Under the pieces are notes generated by a model. It did no database searches and was not told where the DNA came from. It was given only the letters and a program-made list of their open reading frames with translations. From Forficula auricularia (lineage: Eukaryota > Arthropoda > Insecta > Dermaptera > Forficulidae), in assembly GCA_024734495.1 (NCBI GenBank), contig JALMQS010000099.1, positions 65,694,291 through 65,758,290 on the forward strand: a stretch of 64,000 nucleotides of DNA, written 5' to 3'. The first letter of the stretch is position 1; every line of letters begins with the position of its first letter. This document shows positions 1 through 11,980 of the stretch, piece after piece. The position numbers and the translations under genes were made by a program.

Positions 1-1130
1 GTAGTAAAAAAGGGTTAAAATTATTGGAATGAAAATAATTAAATTGAAATCAGAGCTTTAAGGCCTAGAAAAAAGATTAATTTAGTATGATATTTAATAT
101 TTGTAGATATAACAATATAAATGACAGGAGTAAACGTCAATTATAAGTGACTCGATTTAAGCCAAATTCTAATCAGCTCTTAATTTTAATAAAAAACAAC
201 TAAATATAAAATTTGGTTTTTTTATTCTTATTGATTTTTATGGTAAATTACAGACAAAATTTGATCACTCTCAAACTCAACAGATTTTTAAGAAAAATAA
301 TTAATCTTTTAAAATTTCATTTTTTTGATGTTTATAATAGCCTTTTTGTAGTCCTTTACGCCGTAATTTCCCTCATTAACCAACTTTGAAAATAGTTTCA
401 GCCGCTTGTGAGATATTTAGTAAAAACTAAACAAAAAACATAATTTAGTTCTACGCGATTATAATACTTATACTACGTACATACGAGTGGGAAAGTAAAA
501 AAACCAAAACATTATCAGTAGCAAGTATTTACTTATAGTATAGTATTTACAGATAGTATCAGTAACAGTAGCAACAGTTAATAAACATTTTTATCACAAA
601 GAAGGTTAAATAAAGAAAGTCAAAATTTATTTTAATGTACTTTATATTTTATAATTCTTTTAGAAGAATAAGTTAATATTAGTTGATTAATCTTTCTTGG
701 TATAATTTACAATTTTCATGCCTCTTGTATTTTTCGAATATTTCCGACAACTAGTTTAAAATTATTTAAATATTTTTTTTTTATTTTCAATTAGTTATTA
801 GAAGTAAAAACATTATTATAATGACCTGAAAAATTCGTATTCTAGTTTCCAAAATAAATTCCTCTTCATTTTGAGATCTCAACAAAACAATGCTCTTTCA
901 AAAACGGTAAATCTCTAGGAAATCAAATTTAAATCTTAGACGATCTAGTAGTAAATTTTTTTAATTAATGTTATCATTACTTATTTTCTCAAAAAAAAAA
1001 AAAATCAAAACTTCAATTTTGGAGTCTCTTCGAAAAATAAATTCGAATTGACAAATATTCTTCACTCTTTTAGATCAAAGTCTACTTCCCTGAAAAAATT
1101 ATAATGACCTGAAAAATTCGTATTATAGAG
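1..1130. other. AT-rich gene-free stretch with a decayed repeat
   Basis: No coding exon is visible. Bases about 170-500 are a badly decayed minus-strand copy of the dispersed repeat seen much better at 21875-22235 and 48720-49050 (shared phrases around 'aatagtttcagccg' and the CATACAGGGTATGG-type end). A phrase of about 25 bases starting 'attataatgacctgaaaa' occurs twice, near 818 and 1099, as a direct repeat. Confidence 0.4.
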
Positions 1131-1415
1131 AATAAATCAAAGAGTGTTTCTTCTGCTTGATGTAAATAAGAAAATAAGGACAAAACTAAATGAAATTTTT
1201 ATAAATTTGACCTAATAGTTTTTCAGGCATTTTCTTATCTTCACTATACTAGAAATGTCATTAGGAATATTCAAATGTCTTTTTTTAGTTTCCAATTAAA
1301 TTGAAAAAGCCTTGGTAGTTATCTATAGCCTCAAATTTATAAAATATGTACATATTAATATAAAATGTATAAGAATTTGCATCAAGCAGAAGACTCACTA
1401 TTTGATTGATTCCTT
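1131..1415. repeat. Decayed palindromic element
   Basis: The two ends are inverted copies of each other: 'aatcaaagagtg...ttctgcttgatgtaaata' at the left is the reverse complement of 'gcatcaagcagaagactcac...tttgatt' at the right. The same end phrase (TGCTTGATGCAAATA) occurs in the hairpin retroelements at 15748, 20869 and 40435, so this is probably an old member or relative of that family. Confidence 0.45.
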
Positions 1416-1790
1416 CTAACTTCAACAAATCTTCTACTCTCAGCAAAGTATATTTTAATATAGATAATTTATTTTTTAATTATTTAATTTTAATATTGAT
1501 TTGTTTTAAAAAATCTTTGTATTTTTTAATTTTTAACTTTAAATCTTTATACACTGGAAGAATTGTTGGCGTGATTTATGATTTATAAGCTTAAAATATA
1601 TTTGTATATTTGTGTACTTTTGACTATGTTTGTTCATTGATGTATTTCTAATGCATGAGAATCACAATTTTATGATTCTAAAAACGTTTTGTATACTGTA
1701 TTTGTATTGACAGTCTATTCAAAATAAAAATTATTATTATTATTGTCATGTGTACATTGGCTTATTTGTGCTTAGGAATCTAGTGATATA

Positions 1791-1944
1791 CGAGAGGTGA
1801 ATCGCGATCTAATATCGTTTACACCTACTTCCACTTTCATTTTCGACATCTACAGATGTAGGGTCATGATCTAATGAATTCCAAAATAATTCCATATAGT
1901 TCCAAAGACGTGTATACCTAATTCCAATCGTGATTCACCCCTCG
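1791..1944. mobile_element. Short inverted-repeat MITE (family with 57743-57870)
   Basis: Begins CGAGAGGTGAATCGCGAT and ends with the imperfect reverse complement (ATCGTGATTCACCCCTCG). A second copy at 57743-57870 shares both ends and internal phrases such as 'acacctacttccact' and 'atgaattcc'. No coding capacity. The target duplication is not clean enough here to assign a superfamily. Confidence 0.6.
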
Positions 1945-2889
1945 ACTATACAAGCCAAAAAAAACAATTTATCTTAAGGAAATCATGAAATGGTTAAAAT
2001 AATTATTCTAAAGGTGAACGAGTAATGGGAAATCACAAAATTAAAAAAATAAATTCAAATAAATTGACCATTAATTTAAAAATTATTATCATTTGATCAT
2101 TTGTTATAATTTTACTATATTTATTTTTGGATCAAAATTTATATTAATAAGAATATAAGGAAATAAAAATGATTATCTTTTAACTTAAGTAAAGTAGAAA
2201 GAATTATGAAATAAAAGTTGTTTTCTAGTTATACCTGTCAAGGTGAAATTAGAATATAAATTAAAAGTTTTTTGTTTTATTTATCTGTTATTTTCGTAGT
2301 GAGTTGGTTTGTGTGTAAGTAATGTTTTTGCATCGATCTTAAATATTTGAGATTTTATTTGAGCCCTTTTCTACACGTGTCCGGACCCCCACCCCCACCG
2401 CTACGCCACTGCTTAATATTTAAATGTAGCTAGAATCATTTAAACCATCGATCCTTGGTTTAAAGGTCGTTGGTTTGAAAAAACAAACACTTGCTGGTGT
2501 CATTAGAAAACATTTTAAATATAAATAAAATTACACATAGAAAGAAATGTAGAAGAAATATGCAAGCAGAAGATGTTCTCTCATATAAAGGCTAGTTTCT
2601 ACGAGCTTAGTACTAAGCATTAGTACTAACCACTCGCACTAATTCTGTGTCCTGTAAACACACATTATAAGTGGTTAGTATTAGTAGAGTGGCAAGTGCG
2701 AGTGAATATGTTAGAAAGGGTTCCTATTTACTAATGCCAATTAGTATCCCCTACCTATATATATATTTTTCAATTTTAATAATATATACAATTTAGGAAT
2801 TCAAATATTTAATGAATTTGATAATTATGTAATATGATCATTATTAGTTAGATTTTCTTTTTATTATTTGTAAAGGGAATCAAATTTAA

Positions 2890-3230
2890 GGTAGTTGTTT
2901 CATGACAATACTAGCAAAAAGTTAATGATAGAGTAAATAGAACAGACAATAAGGATTCATAATTCATAAGGCCAAAATTTTTACCACTACTATCCAATCC
3001 CGTGCTCGTTTCACAAATCTGGCAACACTGTCCGAGCTTGTATATATTTTATCATAGAAATTTCAGATAAAGTACATTATAAAGGGAGATTTATAAAACA
3101 AAAAGTTCTTAATAAACGATTGAAAGCTGTTGCAACAATGGCTGAGGCGAAAAAACGTCAAAAAAGTACTAAAGTTAACACACTTTTTAGGTTAAATACA
3201 TGCGTTTGGCTTAACCCGTGAAAAATTACA
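2890..3230 (-). mobile_element. Truncated copy of the TTAA-flanked element
   Basis: Starts TTAA-GGTAGTTGTTTC, then matches, in inverted orientation, the right-hand half of the complete copies at 5997-6755 and 33772-34509, including a TATA-like box (TATAAAG near 3081) followed by an ATG in good context (near 3138, reading MAEAKKRQKSTKVN). The other end is missing. Confidence 0.6.
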
Positions 3231-3510
3231 CAAATAAAAGTCAACTTTAAAACCAAGCAACTTCGTGATTATACGACACTAGAATTAATTTTCAAATTTC
3301 ACTAGTCTATATTCAAATCTGTCAAAAATGTCATCAATCATTAGATGATAGTTTTTTACTGAAAATTCAACTCTGTGTAAGATAGTAAAAATTCCAAAAA
3401 TTGGCTTCAAAAGTATAAGAACCGAAACATTTCTTGAATTAATTTTCAAATTTCCCCGGATATGGCTAGTCTAAAGCTGTCTTTACAATGAAAGTAACAT
3501 TATTAATAAC

Positions 3511-3638
3511 TTGAAGGAGACAATAAAAGAGTGTGTCTTATGCTGAAATTAAAAATTTATAATTTCAGCAGAAGACACTCTCTTTTATTGTCTCCTTCAA
3601 GTTATAAAAATTTTGCTACTCTCGGCAAAAAACATTCA
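3511..3638 (+). mobile_element. Hairpin retroelement, short copy
   Basis: A 128-bp element made of a near-perfect hairpin (arms starting TTGAAGGAGACAATAAAAGA) followed by a tail containing TGCTACTCTCGGCAAAA. It is flanked by a perfect 12-bp target duplication ATTATTAATAAC (3499-3510 and 3639-3650). The tail is shared with copies at 15748, 20869, 30591 and 40435. No coding capacity; a long direct target repeat with a constant tail suggests reverse-transcription-based insertion. Confidence 0.7.
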
Positions 3639-3889
3639 ATTATTAATAACACCTGTTATTACTATTGTTAGCCGGAGTAAAGTGAGCTTGAGCATTTAGG
3701 AATTATTTTCTTTCATTCACATTTGTTATTAAAAATATCGTTATTAATGTTTTGCTTTTTTTTCCACTACTAAACTTCCGGGTCATATGATGATTAATTT
3801 TTATAAAAAATTCAAGTGAAAGTAATTAACTCAAAAACACATTTCAATTGTTAAATGTGTTCCTTTTACTGTTAATTTTATTTAAATTT

Positions 3890-4610
3890 TTTTGTCCAAC
3901 AATAGAATTTTCGAATTTGGCGAACATAGAAAAAAAATCTATGTTGATGATTATAAATATAACAATTCACTAAGTTAAAATAGTAAATTAATTGGATGAA
4001 TTTCTGAAAACTCAAAAATTGCAATTACTATTTATGTGGTTCTTATTGGTAGTTTGATATGACTATTTTTTGAGCAACAATGACGTTTCCGCGGGTGATT
4101 GAAAATCATCTTGACGAACATAGAAAACAAAAAGAAAAGTATTTGATTATTATAAATAACAAATCACTAAATTAAAATAATTGGATTAATTTCTCAAAAC
4201 TCAAAAATTGCAATTACTATTTATTTGGTTCTTATTGGTAGTTGATATGATTATTTTTTTGAGCAACAATGACGTTTTCGCGGGTGAGTGAAAATCATCT
4301 TGACGAACATAGAAAACAAAAATAAATAAATGTTTATTGATTATTATAAATAACAAATCACTAAGTTAAATAGTAAAGTTAATTGGATGAATTTCTGAAA
4401 ACTCAAAAATTACATTTGCAAATGGTATTTATGTGATTCTTCCATTAGAAGTTTGATTTGAGTAGTTTGTTGAGCAACAATGACATTTTCGCGGGGAATT
4501 GAAAAACAACTTAAAAAAAAAAAAAAAATATATATATTTATTAGTAGCTAATCTATAAATTAAAATTAAAATAGTAAATTAATTGGATACAGTGACATGC
4601 AAGACCACAT
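3890..4610. repeat. Tandem repeat, unit about 190 bp
   Basis: About three and a half diverged units. Marker phrases recur at a spacing of about 190: 'gagcaacaatgacgttt' near 4073, 4262 and (as gacatttt) 4460; 'gacgaacatagaaaacaaaa' near 4113 and 4302; 'ctcaaaaattgcaattac' near 4010 and 4200. It lies directly downstream of the minus-strand exon at 4652-5279, in its intron. Confidence 0.75.
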
Positions 4611-4651
4611 GGGGTTTGATGTTTCGCGTGTTTGCTTGATTTCTAACTCAC

Positions 4652-5279
4652 CTCAGGCGTGGACTTGTTCGTAAATTCGTTTAGCGATTCGAGCCAGAGT
4701 TGGAGAATTTCATTCACTGTCACACTATCCGTATAGAGCCAATAAAACACCTCGTTAACCCACTGGACACTCTCACTGTCAGCCCCTGTCGCGATCGGGG
4801 GTTGCACCGGGTGTCGGCTCGGAGTTCCAGCCAAATTTCCCGCGGACCCTTTGAAATTCTTACTACTCGACACTCGTTTTCGGATCGGGGGCGTGGGGGT
4901 TGGGGCAAAACTGCCGCCCCCTGGAAGCTCCGAGCCTGGGGGCGGCGGCTCGGGCCACGGGGGCAGCGGCCACTGGGGCCACAACGGCAATCGGGTCTTC
5001 TTTAGCGATGGTAGCGGTGGCGATGGCCGGGAGGGCTGCCGTTCCCAAAGTCGACGACACCCCGTCTTCATTTTTCATAACAAATCGCGCATAAACATAT
5101 TTACTAACACCTAAAACGACAAGACCGAATATCATCCAACCGAAGACCAACATTGCCACTGTGTCCATGGTGGTATCGCCGCCGCCCTCAAAGCTACAGA
5201 TCAGATCGTCTATTTTGTCCGCGATGTCGGCCATATTGCTCCATCCCCCCGCAAACCAGTTCCAAATTTGCCCGAGCAT
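4652..5279 (-). CDS. N-terminal exon of a membrane-anchored SMP/C2CD2-like protein (partial, frameshifted)
   Basis: Much more GC-rich than its surroundings. From an ATG at 5279 the protein reads an amphipathic N-terminus, then one transmembrane segment (VAMLVFGWMIFGLVVLGVSK, about residues 41-60), then an Ala-rich linker. That frame stops after about 138 residues, but the +1 frame continues with a Pro/Ser-rich linker and a segment containing VQWVNEVFYWLYTD and LQLWLESLNEFT, ending at a consensus donor (CCTGAG|GTGAGT). One extra base in the GGGGG run near 4915-4925 would explain the break, either an assembly error or a real mutation. The C-terminal segment resembles the start of SMP lipid-transfer domains of the C2CD2/TMEM24 type, proteins anchored in the ER at membrane contacts; this is from family memory only. 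Downstream exons were not found in 1-4600 and are probably outside the window. Confidence 0.55.
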
Positions 5280-5609
5280 GAGAAAAGCAATGCTCTATAA
5301 ATATCGCAAGTGGTTCGGGTGTGAAAATAGCATCGCAGCCGGGTATGCCTGGGCCTTGGATCGTGTTTCGTGCGCGACTGCGGCCGCGGCGGCGCACCCG
5401 TCGTCGCTGCTGGAGGAGAGTTCACTCCAGCTGAAACTCGGGTGCGATGGCGCTGGCATCTATCGCACAAACTGGGTACTCCTTCAAACGAAGAGGCAAA
5501 GAAAATTTAAAGATTGCATAATATCTACTATACAAGCGGTTTCCAACTTCATTTTAACGCGGAAGCCTTCTAAACATGTTACATATTTCTGGAATATTTA
5601 ATAATTTAT

Positions 5610-5846
5610 TTTTTTGCAACGAAATTTTCTCTGGAGAGAGACGGACTGGTAGAAATTTTAATTGAATGTAATGGAAGGCAGCCCAGAGGTAGTGAGGAAA
5701 GAAAAAATTAACACATATAAAATAAATTACACTTTATTTTAAAGAAAGAAAAAAATTAACACATATAAAATAAATTACACTTTATTTTATATGTGTTAAT
5801 TTTTTCTTTTCCTCACTACCTCTGGGCTGCCTTCCATTACATTCAA
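5610..5846 (-). mobile_element. Hairpin retroelement with tail of the second type
   Basis: Flanked by a perfect 13-bp target duplication TTTAATAATTTAT (5597-5609 and 5847-5859). Order on the plus strand: tail (TTTTTTGCAACGAAATTTTC, then GAGAGACGGACTGGTAG), then a palindrome with arms ATTGAATGTAATGGAAGGC. The same tail and arms form the element at 25188-25554, in the opposite orientation. No coding capacity. Confidence 0.75.
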
Positions 5847-5996
5847 TTTAATAATTTATATTAAATAATAAACGCTATGGATGTTGAATAATGCTTTATT
5901 TATAAAACAAAAATATGAAACTACAATAAAAAAATCAAATTGTTAAAAAGGAAAAACAATTATAAGGAAAATTATGGCAAAAGGAAAATTTTTTAA

Positions 5997-6755
5997 GGTA
6001 GTTGTTTCACCATATGGGGGTTTCTTAATATTTTTTTTAATTTAGATAGATTATTATTTAAATACTTTCTCATCGATTGGTGAAAAAACGAAATTTATGA
6101 ACAATATATGGTAGTCCGGAGATATTAAATTCCAAAGATAGAGTTTTCAGACTTTTATACATTGCACTATACGGAATATTGGAAAGTTTATATACATATT
6201 TAATTATAATTAAGAAACTCTTCTTACCATTGTTATAAATAACTAAACCAACATTAAACAATAACTAATAGATTTTCGATAGGGAGGCGTTTGAATATAA
6301 TTAAACAATAACTATTACATTTTTTAAGAAAATTTTAATTCATAGTTACAACACAGTTTCTGAGATAATAATGAATAAATAATGAAAAATGTATAATGAA
6401 AAATTTACACTAAAAACAAGCTGGCAACAACGCATATATTTAATCTAAAAAGTGGGTTAACTTTAGTACTTTTTGACGTTTTTTCGCTTCAGCCATTGTC
6501 GCAACAGCTTTCAATCACTTATTAAGAGCTTTTTGTTTTATAAATCTCCCTTTATAATGTAGCTTTATGACATTTCTATGATAAAATATATACAAGCTCG
6601 GACAGTGTTGCCAGATTTGTCAAACGAGCACGGGATTGGCTAGTAGTGGTACATAAACAGCAAAAAGTGTTGGGCTTATGAATTATGAATCCTTATTGTA
6701 TGTTCTATATACTCTAGCATTAACTTTTTCCTAGTATTGTCGCGAAACAACTATC
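5997..6755 (+). mobile_element. TTAA-flanked inverted-repeat DNA element (copy B)
   Basis: Both ends abut TTAA (5993-5996 and 6756-6759). Ends are inverted (GGTAGTTGTTTC ... GAAACAACTATC). TTAA duplication is the hallmark of piggyBac, although those ends usually begin CCC, so the superfamily is uncertain. Minus-strand reading at 6496 gives an ATG in good context with MAEAKKRQK, preceded by a TATA-like box; probably the remains of the transposase start. No full open frame. Confidence 0.7.
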
Positions 6756-6984
6756 TTAAAGATTGCATAATATCTACTACACAAGCAGTTCCCAACTTAA
6801 TTTTAACGCCGAAGCCTTCTAAACATGTTACATATTTCTGAATACTTAATAATTGATATTAAATATTAAACGTTGTATAATGCTTTATTTATTAAAAAAA
6901 AATCTGAAACTATTTACAATAAAAAAAAATTGCTAAAAAGGAATAAATTTTAGTATATTTAGGATCAGACGGTCCTAGAGAATT

Positions 6985-7470
6985 GAAAAAATATATTTTA
7001 TTTGAAATATCTAAAAAAATTACTTTTTGAAGTCTCTTTAAAAATTAAGATTGATGATAAGGGGGACCCTTATCAACTGGTTTGAGAATTTTAAAGGAAA
7101 AAAAAATATTAAATTTTTAAAAAACAAAACACATTTTAAATAGTATATCTTATAAAGAATAAAAAACGAATACTTTCGTTTGAATATCTTGAAAAAAATT
7201 ACTTTCTGAAGCCTCTTTTAAAATTGCGATTGATGATAAGGGTCCCCCTTATCAACTTTATTGAAAATTTCAAGGGAAAAAATATTAATTTTCAAAAAAC
7301 TAAACTCATTTTAAATAGTATATTATATAAAGAGTAAAAAATGAATAGTTTCGTTTGAATATTTCGGAAAAAATTACTTCATGAAGGTTTACTTTGAAGA
7401 GTAGTTGATACAAAGGAAAGACCCTTATCAACTTTATAAGAAAATTATAGCAAAAGGATAAATTTTTAAT
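6985..7470. repeat. Tandem repeat, unit about 180 bp, three copies
   Basis: Phrases such as 'gattgatgataagggggaccc' with 'cttatcaac' recur near 7050, 7228 and 7410, each with a local short palindrome GGGG(G)ACCCTTATC, together with 'ttaaatagtatat' and 'cgtttgaatat'. The units are diverged. No coding content. Confidence 0.7.
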
Positions 7471-8089
7471 ATGAAATATTACGTTTCTTTTTATCCTGTA
7501 TTATTTTCTCAATATCTGGCTTAATCGTTGATAATTTAATTTGCATATCAAATGCATCGAGTCTACTCCTATTTACTTATTTAGTTTTGGTTGCTGTGTA
7601 AAGAAAAATCCACTTTCATACAAAAATATGGTACAGAATGATAACAAACATTGTACTATCTTCTTTGATAAAATCGAATATTCTATTTGTATGTCAAAGT
7701 CACACCAAAAGAGTGGAAATATTTCTCTGTATAAAATTAGTGACTTTTTCACGTAACCCGAAATTTTTTGGCTGAACACTAGGGTTCGATATAGTATACC
7801 AATGATTCTTAACCACTATTTGGCTTCCTTGCCTAACAACAGATTAATTTATACTTATTTTCAAAAGATTTTAACTGCGAAATTAAAACAGGCAGGGGTT
7901 TTTATAAAACAAGTGTTTCAGAGAAATTCAAAACTCACATTTCTACAAATTAAATACAATCTTAATGATCACATACTATGCATATAATTAAAAAAAAACT
8001 TAACAATTTATGCAGACAATAAAAACAGGTAAATAAGAAGAAATTCTTATTCAGTACACAGATAACGAGATACACGTGATAGTTCGCAA

Positions 8090-8430
8090 AAAATATTTAA
8101 TTCCAAAATCCTGAATAAAAAAACTAAAAAAAAATTGTAATTTTAATCATAAAATAATTATTGATTTATTTTGCTTAGTTAATGTAAAATTTTTATATAA
8201 TATTAATTTCATATTATAGCGATATTTAAATAATTCTCAACTTCAAAAACTAAAGTTAGTAATTTTATAAACATTTTACTTTTTAATATTTAATATATTC
8301 AAGAAAAAATGGAGTTATACAATAATTATTAATAATAGCCAGTATTTATGGAGTGTGATTTTTTAAGGGGGATAAAATTTTTGCCCGTATTTTATAAACT
8401 CTAATATTTTTAAAATAACGTAAGGAACTT
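8090..8430 (+). repeat. Dispersed repeat (inverted copy at 38940-39290)
   Basis: About 340 bp matching the reverse complement of 38940-39290, including 'tatttatggagtgtgattttt', 'tatacaataattattaataa' and 'attcaggattttg'. Both copies are AT-rich and non-coding, and their outer boundaries also share fragments of a GC-richer flank. Superfamily unknown. Confidence 0.6.
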
Positions 8431-8519
8431 CCTTCCTGACGGGGGTTCCCCGACCTCACACGTTTGAATTATTTTTTTTATTGACCTTTGGGAAGTATAG
8501 CCCAATTTGGCCATTGAGT

Positions 8520-8541
8520 GTTTTTGTGTGTGTGTGTGTGG
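8520..8541. repeat. (GT)n microsatellite
   Basis: Short uninterrupted GT run within gene-free sequence (8430-9450), in which nothing else clear is visible apart from AT-rich decayed repeats. Confidence 0.7.
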
Positions 8542-9717
8542 AAGTTTGTGTAAATTATTGTTGGAATCAGATTATAGCCGGTCAAATATTTGCATTATTT
8601 TATTAGTTTATTATTTGTGCGTCAATAAGAAAAGATTGTTAATATAAAAAAATGAAAGCAAACCCCCCAAGTATTTTTTCGGTCACATATTTGAAACATT
8701 ATTATATTTATTATGTTGATTTTATTTAAGTCCACCTATTATTTCTTTGAGTATAAAGATTTTCTAATATATTAAATGAAATGAGAATTTTTCTCCAATG
8801 TTTTACGCAATAAAAGTACATATTTGACACTTTGTGTGTATAGCGTCTTTAAATTTTATTCCTTTCATAGTGCATTTCTTCGAATATATAGTCTTTTTGT
8901 CTTCAATTTTAATTTTTTCATGCATAAAAAAATTTATTTTGGCATCTTTTGCTCCATATCACTTGCATATTTTAGCATTTTTAACTCCATATTTTATGGC
9001 ATATTTTGACAGTTTTTACTGCAAAATCCAGTCACTAGTTATAATGTAAAATCTTTTCAATTCATCCAAAGCTCCAGCAACAAAGGTTAACTTGAGTAGC
9101 AAATTTGACCATGTTTATTATAAATTTTCTGTTTTGGGGCTTAGTTACTTATTGAAAAACACAGCCTGTAAATCCATGTAATTGAATATAAATGACAAGA
9201 TTGAAATTATTTACATTTTTTTTAATTTTGATAATTAAAGGCAAGATTTTAATATTTAGCGCCTGATGATGCAACTTGCATAACAAAGCGTCCTATTCGA
9301 ATCATAACCTACGTCTAACCAGGCGGCGCTGAGTCTTTTCAATCAACCTCTGAGGCTATTCAAGCACACACACATAAAATTTAAACATTTGTAGTATTTT
9401 CAAAATTTCAGGAGGATCTTTAAATTTTCAAATTATTATCCATTATTTCAAATCTATATAATAAAAATGAATTTCTTTTTCTTTGGAAGCGCAGATCTCT
9501 CAAATGCCTGGACCGATTTGGCAATTTTTTTTTAAATGTTCGTAATAGTCCAATGCAGGTTAATACGTAAAAAAAATTAGAAAAGTTGCCCGGAAAATTG
9601 AGAAAATTCAGGAAAAACTAAAAAAAATTCAGTTTAGCCAACATAGCTTGCCAAACAATAAAAGAACTAAACTAGCAAAAAAAAAACTGCAACAAAGATT
9701 TAAAAAAACTATCTATT

Positions 9718-10880
9718 TTTAACCGACTTCAAAAAAGGAGGAGGTTCTCTATTCGACTGAATTTTTTTTGGGCCTATGTTACCTCATATCTCAGCCAATT
9801 GTGAACCGATTTTTTTAATTTTTTTATTTTATTTTATTTTCGACGGCAAGAGGCCTTTACAAATTGGCTACATTTAAACTTAATATTATACATACATAAT
9901 GTAGAAAGACAGAGAGATACAATAGGTAATATGTTAAGTGAAGATAAATTCTGTAAATAACAAACAAATGAACTTTGAACTTTAAAGCTTAATCATAACA
10001 TAGCATATTTTCTTTAATTGCTTGAAAAAAAATTTTGCATTAGGTCCAGTCTAGCTTCCGATTGGTCCAATTTTTTTTTCATATGTATTAGACCATTTTT
10101 GTTAGGTTTTTTCAGGACTAACTTCTTTGTTTATGAACCGATTTCGATGATTCTTTTTTTATTGGAAGGGGTATCTTAGGGATGGTGCCATAATAATTTG
10201 GTCAAGTTCTGATGATATGATCACTATTAATAACATCACTAAATAGAGAAAAATAAAAATAATTTTTAAGAAAAAAATAAAACCGACTTCAAAAAAATAA
10301 AACCGACTTCAAAAAATTAAATGCAACAAATAAAATACACTAAAAGGTATAAAATAATTATTATCTTATTTAGTTACAACTAAAAGACGAAATATTAACA
10401 TGAAATTACTTTTTGATGTCGGTACCAAACAAACTATATCTATAAGCGAGCATACCCTCCAAAGGTACTAAGTAAGATCCGTCGAGTGCGATTCATAAAA
10501 GGTATATGTTTGGCACCGACTTCAAAAAGTAATTTCATGTTAATATTTCGTCGTTTAGTTGTATAACTAATTAAGATAATAATAGTAAATTAATATGGCA
10601 CCATCCCTAAGATGCCCCCTTTCCAATAAAAAAAGAATCATCGAAATCGGTTCATAAACAAAGAAGTTAGGCCTAAACAAACCTAACAAAAAAGGTCTAA
10701 TACCTATGAAAAAAATGGGACCAATCGGAAGGTAGACTGAACACAATGCGAAAAAAAATTTCAAAATCGGTTTACAATTGGCGGAGATATGATGTAACAT
10801 AGGTACACAAAAAAAAAAAAAAAAAAAAATTCAGTCGAATAGAGTACCTCCTCCTTTTTTGAAGTCGGTTAAAAATAAAA
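9718..10880. mobile_element. Large foldback element with AACCGACTTC ends
   Basis: Outer ends TTTTTAACCGACTTCAAAAA and its reverse complement, followed on both sides by matching inverted blocks: the left block with 'tgttacctcatatctcagcc' pairs with 'ggagatatgatgtaacata' at the right, and the 'gaaccgatttcgatgattct' block near 10135-10155 pairs with 'agaatcatcgaaatcggttc' near 10636. Extra partial copies of the CCGACTTC end occur near 10285 and 10515. No coding frame. The end motif is, to my memory, common in several insect genomes. Confidence 0.7.
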
Positions 10881-10916
10881 AAGTTTCAGCCAAGCTTTTG
10901 ATTATATATATATAGA

Positions 10917-11980
10917 CTAGCTGCAAGGCCCGCCTTCGGCGGCCCTCTTGCTAGCCAGTGGGCACGCCCCTGGTCCCCACCGAGCACCATGCCCAACCCC
11001 CGCCCCCACACCACCACACCAACACTCCGTTCCGCACCCTAACCCACTAACACCCCACCCCCAAAACCCCTCCAGCACCCCCGCCCCCGCAACATGCACC
11101 CGTTCCAAACCCCCGCCCCCACACCACCACCCGCACCCCACCCACCTCGGACCCCGTGCCCTCCAACCCTGCGCACCACACCCCCGCCTAGCCTCCTGGA
11201 CCCCACCCCCGCTATGCCCCCTGGACTCGACCCCGTACCACCCCCTGCACCCCCACCATACTCCGACTCACTCCTCACCCCCCCCCCATTCCACCCTCGC
11301 ACCCACCCTCCGCACCCAGTTTTTTTATTTCTAGCCTTCTAGTGACCCACAGATTATGTATACAAAATTTGGTTGAGTTTGGCCCAAAAGAAAGAATTTT
11401 CATTTTTTGAGCCACCCCCATTTTGGGTGGTTAATTTTTGCATTTCTAGCTCTCTAGAGGCCCAGAGATTATGTATACAAAATTTGGTTGAGTTTGATCC
11501 AAGGGCAAGAATTTACATTTTTTCACCCTCCCCCCTTTTTGGGTGGTTTTTTGGGGAAATTTTTATAAACAAAAGTTGTCAGAAATCACATCCTCTACAA
11601 CTTTGTTTATTATAAAATTTTCCGTAGGGTTAATAGTTTAGGAGTTATTTGATAATATTCAATCGTGCGCCCCCCCAAACCCCCTTCTGGGGTCAAAATA
11701 TCAAAACGTTATATAGCTAAAAAGGTAAGTTAGAAGACATCTGATGTAAATATGAAATTTCATAATAATCCCTTTTAATAAGCCGTTTTTACGTGAATCG
11801 TGAGCAACTTTTCGGAAACCACTGAAACAGACAGACAGACATACATACATACCGACATACATACAGACAAAAATTTTGTTGAGGGTGTTTTCGTTCATAA
11901 CTTTGCTTGAAATGTGTGCAACCAAAATTTGGCGTGATTTGGAGCAATGTACAGACAAAACCTTAATTTTATATATATAG
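10917..11980 (-). mobile_element. Non-autonomous Helitron (minus orientation)
   Basis: Read on the minus strand the 3' end is canonical: a GC hairpin (GGGCCGCC-GAAG-GCGGGCC, 10927-10945), then TTGCAG, then CTAG followed by host T. The 5' end lies near 11980 in TATATATATAAAATTAAGG. The body carries a C-rich stretch (10945-11310) and two copies of a ~117-bp unit containing 'atgtatacaaaatttggttg'. No Rep/helicase coding. Related fragments are at 26651, 48275, 50690 and 63385. Several apparent frames here are compositional artefacts of the C-rich stretch. Confidence 0.65.

Larger units (their letters stand above)
5501..6950. repeat. Duplicated segment flanking a TTAA element
   Basis: The sequence from 'ttaaagattgcataatatc' at about 5503 to about 5960 recurs at about 6757-6950 with high similarity. 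The first copy is interrupted by a 237-bp hairpin element (5610-5846) that is absent from the second, which therefore shows the empty site. The TTAA-flanked element at 5997-6755 lies between the two copies. Confidence 0.65.

Noticed and set aside
5161..5601. 146-codon plus-strand frame
   Set aside because: Opposite strand of the GC-rich exon and its upstream region; composition fits a shadow and there is no independent support.
10917..11342. Several overlapping open frames of 74-128 codons on both strands
   Set aside because: They arise from the C-rich interior of the Helitron: low-complexity Pro/His/Thr or Gly/Trp peptides, no splice sites or conserved domain.
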